Of a DNA stretch of 36,320 nucleotides, positions 29,913 to 36,320 are shown in pieces (position 1 is the stretch's first letter; each line of letters opens with the position of its first letter). Where the stretch lies: contig CANQFM010000031.1 of NCBI GenBank assembly GCA_947598825.1, positions 1 through 36,320 on the forward strand. The letters are read 5' to 3'. This DNA comes from an uncultured Eisenbergiella sp. (GTDB lineage: Bacteria > Bacillota > Clostridia > Lachnospirales > Lachnospiraceae). The notes under the pieces were generated by a model. That model searched no databases. It was not told the origin of the DNA and saw nothing but the letters and a program-made list of their open reading frames with translations. A program made the position numbers and the translations under genes.

Positions 29913-31910
29913 TCACTCTGCCTCATAAGCAAAGCTTTCCTGGCAGTATCCGTCCTCGTCAAAATGATATTCCCTGCCCTCTATTTCCTCCGCCGTACCG
30001 GTATAAAAGCTTCCGTCCGCTTTCCGGTAGCGCCAGCCTGTATCGTCCTTTTTCCAGCCCTCCGGGGAAACCCCTTTTCTCATATAGGTATACAGATCGA
30101 GTTCCGCCCGGATATCGTCGTCCTGGAAGTGCCACCATTCGGAAAACAGGTCGCTGAAACCCGCCGACATCATGTAACGCGCCAGCAGATCCGCTTCTTC
30201 ATTGTTCTGGGCTGTGGAAGAATACCAGCTCAGATCGTGCATTTCCGTCTGCATGGAAAGGGTCTGTCCGCTTTCCAGCTCCTCCAGGGTCAGATCCACC
30301 GCGATGCCCCGGTTATGTGCCGAAACAGAACTGGCCAGGAAAGAGGAAAGCCCGTACCGGCCCCCCGTCATGACGCTGCCGTAGGTCAGCCCGATCCGAC
30401 TGGCATCCCCGTTTCCCAGATTCTCGGCCTCGATCCGTTTGCCCATCGCAGCGCTCATGGTGGAATACAGATACCGGGTCGCCTCGTTGGGGCGGAAGGC
30501 GTCATAGATCCGCAGCCGGTAGCCGTCCCGCCGAACCATATTGGCCGCCTGCAAAAGACGGTTTGCCGTAGGGTATAAAAGAGGCACCAGATATCTTTCC
30601 TCCCCCGTGTAGACATCCTCATAGCCCGGGATCACCGTATTGGAGATCTTCGGGACGTCATATCCGTGAACCCGGAAAATGGAGGAATCGCTGTTTTTGA
30701 TCTCATAGGCGCACAGGTCCCCCAGATACTCCGCCAGATCGATCATACAATACCTTCCGTCCACCCAGCCTGCCGTATCCTGATACCGGACGAGGAAATA
30801 ATCCCCCTCCTGCCTCAGGACGCAAAGGGCCGTTCCCGCCGGAATGCTCCCCAGCCGTCCGCTGCCGTCTGCATTTTCCCAAAACGGCTGGTCCAGCAGG
30901 GGCCATACGGTACAATACAGCGGCGACACCTCCACGCGGAACGTGACCTCATAGGGATCGGCAGTAAAATCCTCCGTTTCCTTCTGCTGTTTCGTATCGT
31001 AAGCGACGACCCGGAAACGCACCTGGCTTCCGGAAGGCAGGGTCCCCACCTCATATGCCGTCTCATTCCCTTCCAGCACTGCGCGCGTCAGCCAGGCGTT
31101 TTCCTCGGACGACCACTGCTGTACTTCGCAGTACTTTCCTTCCACGCTTTCCCAGTCCAGCGCGTACCGCCGGTCCCCCAGCCCCTCATAGGTCAGATTA
31201 AGCTGCCCCCCGAACAGCTCCCTGTGGGATATGGACACCGGTTCCGCATAGGCGCTGTAGGAAACATATCCGTTTCCCTGCACCATCGTCCTGACGGTGA
31301 ATTGGATCGTATCCCGATCCCGAAGCACGTTAAAATCCGCCCCTGCGGACAAACAGATCAGGGAACCGTCGGATACGCCGATGCTCTGCCATTCCCCATT
31401 TTCATCCTGAATATAGACTTCGTAATCCTTTCCGTCCGTTCCCGTACAGGCCAGAAAGATTCGTTTGTCCACGCTGTCCACATCGCACGTCAGATCCGGC
31501 TTTTGCAGCGAGGCCGGTTCGATCAGAAATTCCGAAACGTCCCCCTCTTTCTCCCGGGTCATATGCAGCAGATTGACCGTTTCCCGGATCGGCAGCAGCC
31601 GCAGGTAGATCTTCTGCCCCTCCGATACGCCCTCCAGGATCACGCTGCCCGAAGGGTATTCCCCCAGCGGCGTATATTCGGCCCCATCGAAGCTGTATGC
31701 CATACGGCATCTGGCAATGGAAAGCTGGGAAGGCCAGGAAAGGCTCAGCCGCCCTTCCTGCAGGCTGACCTGCAGCGCCCCCGCAGGAAAGACCGGTTTC
31801 GCACCTCTTGGCTGCAGCAGCACCCCTGCTCCGAAAGCGGCGGCAAAAAAAAGCCCTATTCCCAGACAGATCAGCAGGATCCGCATAAGAGCCAGAAAAA
31901 ACTTTTTCAT
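29913..31910 (-). CDS. VanX-like D,D-dipeptidase with SH3-like and wall-binding domains
   Basis: A 665-residue membrane-anchored protein. It has one helix (~5-30), beta-rich fibronectin-like segments (~40-330), an SH3-like domain (~335-395; AGTALCVLRQEGDYFLVRYQ), an M15D peptidase core (~420-610) and a choline-binding-type repeat at the end (GWKKDDTGWRYRKADGSFY). Zinc ligands and catalytic Glu are H532, D539 (SAHNRGIAVDLTL), E591 and H594 (EWWHF). This reproduces the spacing known for VanX (H116, D123, E181, H184). YDAFRP, also conserved in VanX, is present. Unlike VanX it is exported, so wall peptides, not cytoplasmic D-Ala-D-Ala, are likely substrates. ATGA overlap with the DHHW gene. Confidence 0.88.
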   Translation of the reverse strand: MKKFFLALMRILLICLGIGLFFAAAFGAGVLLQPRGAKPVFPAGALQVSLQEGRLSLSWPSQLSIARCRMAYSFDGAEYTPLGEYPSGSVILEGVSEGQKIYLRLLPIRETVNLLHMTREKEGDVSEFLIEPASLQKPDLTCDVDSVDKRIFLACTGTDGKDYEVYIQDENGEWQSIGVSDGSLICLSAGADFNVLRDRDTIQFTVRTMVQGNGYVSYSAYAEPVSISHRELFGGQLNLTYEGLGDRRYALDWESVEGKYCEVQQWSSEENAWLTRAVLEGNETAYEVGTLPSGSQVRFRVVAYDTKQQKETEDFTADPYEVTFRVEVSPLYCTVWPLLDQPFWENADGSGRLGSIPAGTALCVLRQEGDYFLVRYQDTAGWVDGRYCMIDLAEYLGDLCAYEIKNSDSSIFRVHGYDVPKISNTVIPGYEDVYTGEERYLVPLLYPTANRLLQAANMVRRDGYRLRIYDAFRPNEATRYLYSTMSAAMGKRIEAENLGNGDASRIGLTYGSVMTGGRYGLSSFLASSVSAHNRGIAVDLTLEELESGQTLSMQTEMHDLSWYSSTAQNNEEADLLARYMMSAGFSDLFSEWWHFQDDDIRAELDLYTYMRKGVSPEGWKKDDTGWRYRKADGSFYTGTAEEIEGREYHFDEDGYCQESFAYEAE

Positions 31911-33340
31911 CGGCCGCTTTCACCCGTCTTTCCTTCGTATAAGATCCGGACGTCCCCTTCTGAACCGGTCAGCACCCTTACCGCAAACTCTGTCCCCGCC
32001 GCCTGATCCATTGGCAGATACAGAGTGAAGCCGTAATCGTTTTTCTCTCCCTTTTCCGTAAGCTGCACGCAAAACGCCTCAAAAACCCGGGTCTGCGCCC
32101 CGTCCGTGATCTCCAGAAGGATCGGGCTGTCCTCCCGCATATACCGAGGGTCAGCCACGCCCGAAAATCTCCAGTAGCTTCCCTCCTTTTGCAGATGCAG
32201 CGTCGTATCGCTTTCCGTTTTTTCACCGGATCCCGGGAGTTTTCTTTGGGGAGCGCTCATCAGAGGCGGAACGCTTCCCAGCGTCGGCAGATGCCGTTCC
32301 ACCTTTTCCAGTATCACGACATCCGATTCCGCCGTGATCAGATCCTCCATGCGATAAGGGACAAATTTGGAAAAAGTCGCCTGTTTAAATTCCCGGGCAA
32401 AAAAGGGCAGCAGGGAATTGCCGAAGGAATCCCGGTACATCAGCAGGTTCTGGTTCCCTGTCTCAGATGCGGTCTGAATATAGTCGTCCTCCACATCGTC
32501 CCCCTGCAGATACGTCCATCCGCCTTCCGGGGCATAAAGGGTCTCCTCCTCCGGCTGCGCCCCCACCGGATAAACCATCAGGTTCAGATCTCCCAGATAT
32601 TCCCGGGTTTGCCCTAAAGGAGAAGCAGCATAACCGGGAGCCTTGCGTCCGCAGGCCTGTAAAAGCGCGTCGGTGACCAGCGCCGCGCCCTTCTGGTTCC
32701 AGTGGGAATCCCGCGCATAGTACAGCGTTTCCTTCTGCCCCTCAAAAAGGGCGTACAGATCCACATAGGATACCCCTTCCTGTTCCAGCCAGGGCACAAG
32801 GCGCTCTGCGTCGCTTTCTTCCGCGATCCGGTACTGATACCGGGCGGGCATATTTTCCCCGTACAGGGAATTTTTATTGGGCGCTATGGTAAACACAAAG
32901 GTCTGGCCCAGGCTCCGGGCGTACTCCTGCATCAGCGCCAGGTTATGCGCGATGTTAAACAGCATCCTGTCGGACAGGCTGTGGTTGTGCTGAAAATCGT
33001 CCAGCGTCGCCTCATAATACAGCCAGCCGTTTTTCCCGACGATCACGCTGTCCACGGGGGACGTCCCAAAGACCGCGCTTCTGATCCTGGCGTCTGCCGC
33101 CACAAGTTCCTGCCGGAACGCAAAGTGATCCGTAAAATACTCTCCCGCCTCCTGCAAAAAATCCATGTTGACTCCGTCCTCCCCCGTCAGGGCAGGCCAT
33201 TTGGCAAGTTCCGTATTTTCCGTCGTCCGCATGGTGGGCCAAAAGAGCATTCCCGCAAAAGGGATCAGGCAGATCCCCAGCACCAGCGCACAGTACAGGA
33301 TAGAAAGAAGCTTTCCGCTGCAAAACCGATTTTTCCCCAC
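31907..33340 (-). CDS. DHHW/AlgX-like protein, likely O-acetyltransferase partner
   Basis: A 477-residue protein with one N-terminal helix (~12-33) and an extracytoplasmic SGNH-type domain of the DHHW family. The triad can be read as D211-x-H213 (ARDSHWNQKGA) and S305 (MYRDSFGNS). The His-to-Ser spacing of 92 residues is close to that of AlgX (D174, H176, S269). A beta-rich C-terminal domain (~385-475) could bind carbohydrate. In AlgI/AlgX, PatA/PatB and DltB/DltD systems such proteins pass an acyl group from the membrane MBOAT enzyme to the polymer. It starts at GTG 33340 with AAGGAG eight bases upstream, 12 bases after the MBOAT gene. Confidence 0.85.
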   Translation of the reverse strand: MGKNRFCSGKLLSILYCALVLGICLIPFAGMLFWPTMRTTENTELAKWPALTGEDGVNMDFLQEAGEYFTDHFAFRQELVAADARIRSAVFGTSPVDSVIVGKNGWLYYEATLDDFQHNHSLSDRMLFNIAHNLALMQEYARSLGQTFVFTIAPNKNSLYGENMPARYQYRIAEESDAERLVPWLEQEGVSYVDLYALFEGQKETLYYARDSHWNQKGAALVTDALLQACGRKAPGYAASPLGQTREYLGDLNLMVYPVGAQPEEETLYAPEGGWTYLQGDDVEDDYIQTASETGNQNLLMYRDSFGNSLLPFFAREFKQATFSKFVPYRMEDLITAESDVVILEKVERHLPTLGSVPPLMSAPQRKLPGSGEKTESDTTLHLQKEGSYWRFSGVADPRYMREDSPILLEITDGAQTRVFEAFCVQLTEKGEKNDYGFTLYLPMDQAAGTEFAVRVLTGSEGDVRILYEGKTGESGR

Positions 33341-33352
33341 CTTGTTTGCTCC

Positions 33353-34762
33353 TTAAAATCTGAAATAAATGAATGGATTATAAGTCCCGCCCGACAGGCT
33401 GAACAGACACAGCAGCAAAAGCAGGACGCTGGCCGCGTAGGAAAAAGGCCGCCAAAAGCTGCGCAGCCGGGCGTTGCTTCGGCAAAGCACCCACTCTGTG
33501 ACCGGCAGACAGCAGACCGCGGCAGCCGCCAGCGCTGCCCAGAACAGACCGTTTAACGGGGCCATGGCCGCCGCCGTTACCGCAGCGCCGCCTTTTGCGC
33601 CCGCAAACATCGCCGCCAGCATCCTTCCCGCCTGTCCCAAATCGTCGGAACGAAACAGGACAAAGCCCACGCAGACCACCAGCAGCACATAAAGATGCCC
33701 GATCCACGCTGTCTTTTTCTTTTCCCCTTTTTTGCCAAAAACGGTTTCCAACGCCAAAAACAGGCCGTGGAACAGCCCCCAGAGGACAAACGTCCAGTTC
33801 GCGCCATGCCAGAGCCCCGTGCAGAAAAATACGATCAGGCGGTTGATCCACGTCCGGGTCTTCCCTTTCCGGTTCCCGCCCAACGGAATATAAAGATATT
33901 CCCGAAACCAGTTTGTCAGGGAAATATGCCATCTTCTCCAGAAGTCCTGTATGCTCGACGCCAGATAGGGATGGTCAAAATTCTCCCGGATCGTAAAACC
34001 GAACATTTTCCCCAGGCCGATGGCCATATCGCTGTATCCGCTGAAATCGAAATAGATCTGCATCATATAGGCGACCGCGCCCGTCCAGGCCGCCGCCATC
34101 CCAATTTCCGCCGCCGGAAGGGCGTACACATAATCCGTCGCCACGCCCATGGTATTGGAGATCAGCACCTTTTTGGACAGCCCCAGGATAAAACGGCGCA
34201 GCCCCTGGGCGGTCTTTGACGCGGACTGCTGCCTGTCTCCAAGCTGCTGTGCAATATCCGTGTATTTTACGATCGGGCCGGCGATAAGCTGCGGGAAAAA
34301 AGAAATATAGAGCAGCACCTTCCCAAAGCTTTTTTCCGCCTCCGCCTTGCCCCGGTACACGTCGATCACATAGGAAAGGGCCTGAAAGGTGAAGAAAGAA
34401 ATGCCGATGGGCAGACGGATCTGTACGGCCGGAAAGGCCCGCCCCGTCAGAAAGCCCAGCGTTTCCAGAAGCATCCCCGTATATTTGTAAAAGAAAAGCA
34501 TCCCGAGGTTCAGCAACACCCCCGCCGCCAGCAGCGCTTTTTTGAACTTCTCGGATCTCCCTGCAAAGGCCCGGGCCAGCAGATAATTCCAGAAAACGCA
34601 AACGATCATCAAAAAAACGTATACCGGTTCCCCGTATGCATAAAACAGCAGGCTCAGCGCCACCAGCAACGCGTTTTTTGCCCGCAGGGAAGGCATCAGG
34701 CAATAGAGCAGATAACCTGCCGGAAGGAAAACGCATAGAAAAGGCATTGAACTGAAAGCCAT
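33353..34762 (-). CDS. MBOAT-family membrane O-acyltransferase (AlgI-like)
   Basis: A 469-residue polytopic membrane enzyme of the AlgI/DltB/PatA group. Conserved elements include LPIGISFFTFQALSYVIDVY, FFPQLIAGPI, FDFSGYSDMAIGLGKMFG, FWRRWHISLTNWFREYLYIP (H279) and the catalytic-His segment TGLWHGANWTFVLWG (H319). It would move an acyl group, usually acetyl, from a cytoplasmic donor through the membrane to its extracytoplasmic partner encoded next (DHHW protein). GAGGAG six bases before the ATG. The acceptor polymer cannot be deduced. Neither dltA/dltC nor alginate genes are present, so neither D-alanylation nor alginate acetylation is supported. Confidence 0.93.
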   Translation of the reverse strand: MAFSSMPFLCVFLPAGYLLYCLMPSLRAKNALLVALSLLFYAYGEPVYVFLMIVCVFWNYLLARAFAGRSEKFKKALLAAGVLLNLGMLFFYKYTGMLLETLGFLTGRAFPAVQIRLPIGISFFTFQALSYVIDVYRGKAEAEKSFGKVLLYISFFPQLIAGPIVKYTDIAQQLGDRQQSASKTAQGLRRFILGLSKKVLISNTMGVATDYVYALPAAEIGMAAAWTGAVAYMMQIYFDFSGYSDMAIGLGKMFGFTIRENFDHPYLASSIQDFWRRWHISLTNWFREYLYIPLGGNRKGKTRTWINRLIVFFCTGLWHGANWTFVLWGLFHGLFLALETVFGKKGEKKKTAWIGHLYVLLVVCVGFVLFRSDDLGQAGRMLAAMFAGAKGGAAVTAAAMAPLNGLFWAALAAAAVCCLPVTEWVLCRSNARLRSFWRPFSYAASVLLLLLCLFSLSGGTYNPFIYFRF

Positions 34763-34772
34763 GTTTTTCTCC

Positions 34773-35657
34773 TCAGAAGACCACAGGCCATTCCGCCTGC
34801 TTGATCAACGGTTTCACCGGGTAATTCTCATAGGTTTTCTGATAGAAATCCCATTTTTTGGCGTCCTCCATATCCGCGTCGAAAAGATACCATTCCTCCC
34901 CGATCAGGATCTCCGTCCATCCATGGGGCGTCACGCCTCCCCTGGCGGATTTGATCTGCCCTGTGGCGACCCTCGCCTCAAAACCCAGTCCTCTGGCCAG
35001 GCTGGCAAAAGCGGCCGCATACCGGAAGCAGTTCGCCTTCCCGGTGGTCAAAGCTTCCAGGGCATAGGCCCCCGTCCAGTCCCCCGCAGGCGTTTCATAG
35101 GTACGCTTATAGCTGGTGTGATCCAGAACATACTGATAAGCGGCCCTCAATTTCTGCCCCGCCGTCATCTCCGGCGTCGTGACCGATGAAAGGACTTCTG
35201 TCACGCACCGCGCAAGGGGCGAGGCTTCCTGCGGCAGGATCTCGACCAGTTTCCCGTCGCTGCCGAACCGGTACTGCCCCACCTGGGCGTCCTTCACCAT
35301 GACCCCGTCGTTTCCAAAGAAGTACAGATCCTCTCCCACGGGAAGCCATCCGGCAAAGAGATTCCCTTCCGGCAGGAGATAATATACGGCCCCGTCCACC
35401 TCGGTCAGACCCACCTGGACAAAACCGCTGCCGTCCAGGTGCCACTTCAGATCCCCCAACTGGATCCAGCAGTCCTTCGCCCAGGTCCCGTCCATGTTTT
35501 TCCACAGTACACCGTTTTCCGCCTGGACAAAACCATAGGGGATTTCCTGCGCGGGCGGCTCCAATGACGCTTCCTGCGCCTCTGCCTTACTGCCGTTCAT
35601 CCAGAAGCATCCGGCGGCGACGAGCAGGCCGGCCGCCCAAAACAAACTCCTTTTCAT
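34773..35657 (-). CDS. Secreted transglutaminase-like protein with wall-binding repeats
   Basis: A 294-residue protein. A signal peptide (1 to ~27, ending SKAEA) precedes about four choline-binding-type repeats (~40-140; GFVQAENGVLWKNMDG, LKWHLDGSGFVQVG, YFFGNDGVMVKDAQVG). The C-terminal transglutaminase-like core has C210 (KANCFRYA), H245 (TPHGWTEI) and D260 (LFDADME). The core matches the gene at 28932-29873 almost residue for residue, while the N-terminal half is different. The repeats should hold it in the wall. I chose the ATG at 35657 (GGAGGAG eight bases upstream), five bases after the upstream dipeptidase gene; an open extension to 35678 overlaps that gene. It ends 10 bases before the MBOAT start. 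Confidence 0.87.
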   Translation of the reverse strand: MKRSLFWAAGLLVAAGCFWMNGSKAEAQEASLEPPAQEIPYGFVQAENGVLWKNMDGTWAKDCWIQLGDLKWHLDGSGFVQVGLTEVDGAVYYLLPEGNLFAGWLPVGEDLYFFGNDGVMVKDAQVGQYRFGSDGKLVEILPQEASPLARCVTEVLSSVTTPEMTAGQKLRAAYQYVLDHTSYKRTYETPAGDWTGAYALEALTTGKANCFRYAAAFASLARGLGFEARVATGQIKSARGGVTPHGWTEILIGEEWYLFDADMEDAKKWDFYQKTYENYPVKPLIKQAEWPVVF

Positions 35658-35662
35658 CCGCT

Positions 35663-36320
35663 TTACTCCTCCGTACAATATCCTTCTTCGTCAAACGTAT
35701 ATTCGCGTCCGTCGATGGTCAGCGTGCCGCCCGCAAAATACCCTCCGTCCTCCTGCCGGTATTTCCATCCCCGATCGTCTTTCTTCCATCCGGTGATCTC
35801 CAGCCCGTCGGCAAGATAGGTGTTCAGCCCTATGGCATTTCGCGTTTCATCATCCTGGAAGTGCCACCATTCCGAGGTCAGATCGTTGAATCCGATCCCT
35901 TTCATATACTTCGCCAGCAGATCCGCATTTTCGTTGTTGTAAGGCAGAGCGGAATGCCAACTGAGGTCGTGCATATCCGTCTGCATCGTCAGCCCTTCCC
36001 CGGTATCCAGCCGTTCCAGCGTCAGATCCAGCGCGATCCCCCGGTTATGGGCGGAGGTCTGCGCGGCCAAAAAGCTTCCAAGCCGGTATTTGCCGTCCGT
36101 CATGGCCTGATAGAAGGTCTGGGTATTCCCCTGCAGGTATGCCAGAAACGCCGCCAGTTCTTCCGGCGCAAGGCTCTTTAAAGAAGAAAGCTCCTGCAGC
36201 GTCATCACGCTCAGCTTTCCCAAAAGCTCCGGCGTCAGCCCATAATTCACGGCGATCGCGACCAACTGATCCGGCGTCATGCCATAGGCGGCCGCGATCT
36301 GTTCCGGCGTCCGCTGTTCC
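35663..36320 (-). CDS. VanX-like D,D-dipeptidase, 5' end beyond the window
   Basis: The frame is open to the window end, so this is the C-terminal ~218 residues of a longer protein. It shares with the gene at 29913-31910 the zinc segment TSAHNRGIALDLTLE, the MHDLSWHS and NNENADLLAKYM segments, SEWWHFQDDE and the closing repeat GWKKDDRGWKYRQEDGGYF. Ahead of the zinc motif lies a helical stretch not found in the paralogue: TPEQIAAAYGMTPDQLVAIA, then TPELLGKLSVMTLQELSSL and LAPEELAAFLAYLQ. It is an insertion in or just before the catalytic domain. First visible gene of the operon; the promoter lies outside the window. No internal start codon is needed. Confidence 0.85.
   Translation of the reverse strand, partial: EQRTPEQIAAAYGMTPDQLVAIAVNYGLTPELLGKLSVMTLQELSSLKSLAPEELAAFLAYLQGNTQTFYQAMTDGKYRLGSFLAAQTSAHNRGIALDLTLERLDTGEGLTMQTDMHDLSWHSALPYNNENADLLAKYMKGIGFNDLTSEWWHFQDDETRNAIGLNTYLADGLEITGWKKDDRGWKYRQEDGGYFAGGTLTIDGREYTFDEEGYCTEE

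Noticed and set aside
29913-31910. Vancomycin-resistance VanX
   Set aside because: Active-site spacing matches VanX, but the protein is exported and multidomain, and no vanH, vanA-type ligase or vanRS genes are nearby; a resistance role is not supported.
29463-32006. 371- and 446-residue plus-strand open frames
   Set aside because: They mirror the transglutaminase-like and VanX-like genes and have no ribosome binding sites or domain similarity.
33353-34762. DltB, with the operon read as a D-alanylation (dlt) locus
   Set aside because: No dltA, dltC or dltD-type gene is present; the partner is DHHW/AlgX-like, so an AlgI/PatA-type O-acyl transfer fits better.

Overview
The window looks like a chromosomal segment of a Gram-positive anaerobe of the class Clostridia, most likely Lachnospiraceae. 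The reasons are sigma-A type promoters and AGGAGG ribosome binding sites, Mn2+ and FMN riboswitches, DUF975 and DUF4190-like membrane proteins, a sortase-type surface protein ending in a VPTGD motif, and Lachnospiraceae-like SecA, Tex and RF2. The species cannot be named from the sequence alone.

Layout. 1-1610 is A+T-rich accessory DNA: a decayed HAD phosphatase tail, a type II AbrB/PIN toxin-antitoxin pair, and a very short holin-like toxin with a convergent antisense RNA that looks like a type I system. A ~30 bp direct repeat (1-32 and 1178-1210) brackets the type II pair and the HAD fragment. 1611-2436 is a Mn2+ riboswitch and the manganese exporter mntP, followed by a convergent Cof-type HAD phosphatase. 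3384-16233 holds one gene for a 4203-residue wall-anchored protein. It has a signal peptide, a Ser/Glu/Thr stalk, a twofold-repeated beta-rich N-terminal region, a Spy0128-like domain, 26 tandem Cna-B-like (DUF7601-type) domains and a sorting signal. Facing it across a bidirectional terminator is a three-gene MacAB-like ABC export operon (19730 to 16286). Next come ribU under an FMN riboswitch, tex, and a divergent two-gene operon of small membrane proteins. These are followed by the secA-prfB operon.

28932-36320 is the most unusual part: a tightly packed minus-strand operon of at least six genes. In transcription order these are a VanX-like D,D-dipeptidase (cut by the window end), a secreted transglutaminase-like protein with wall-binding repeats, an MBOAT O-acyltransferase, a DHHW/AlgX-like partner, a second VanX-like protein, and a second transglutaminase-like protein. 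The dipeptidase/transglutaminase pair has been duplicated and placed either side of an MBOAT/DHHW acylation module. This suggests an extracellular system that edits peptidoglycan stems and acylates a surface polymer. That role is inferred from domains and gene order.

Together the window is dominated by cell-envelope biology: a giant isopeptide-type stalk protein, Sec export, an ABC exporter and an envelope-modifying operon. Two metal/cofactor riboswitch units and a toxin-antitoxin islet sit among them.
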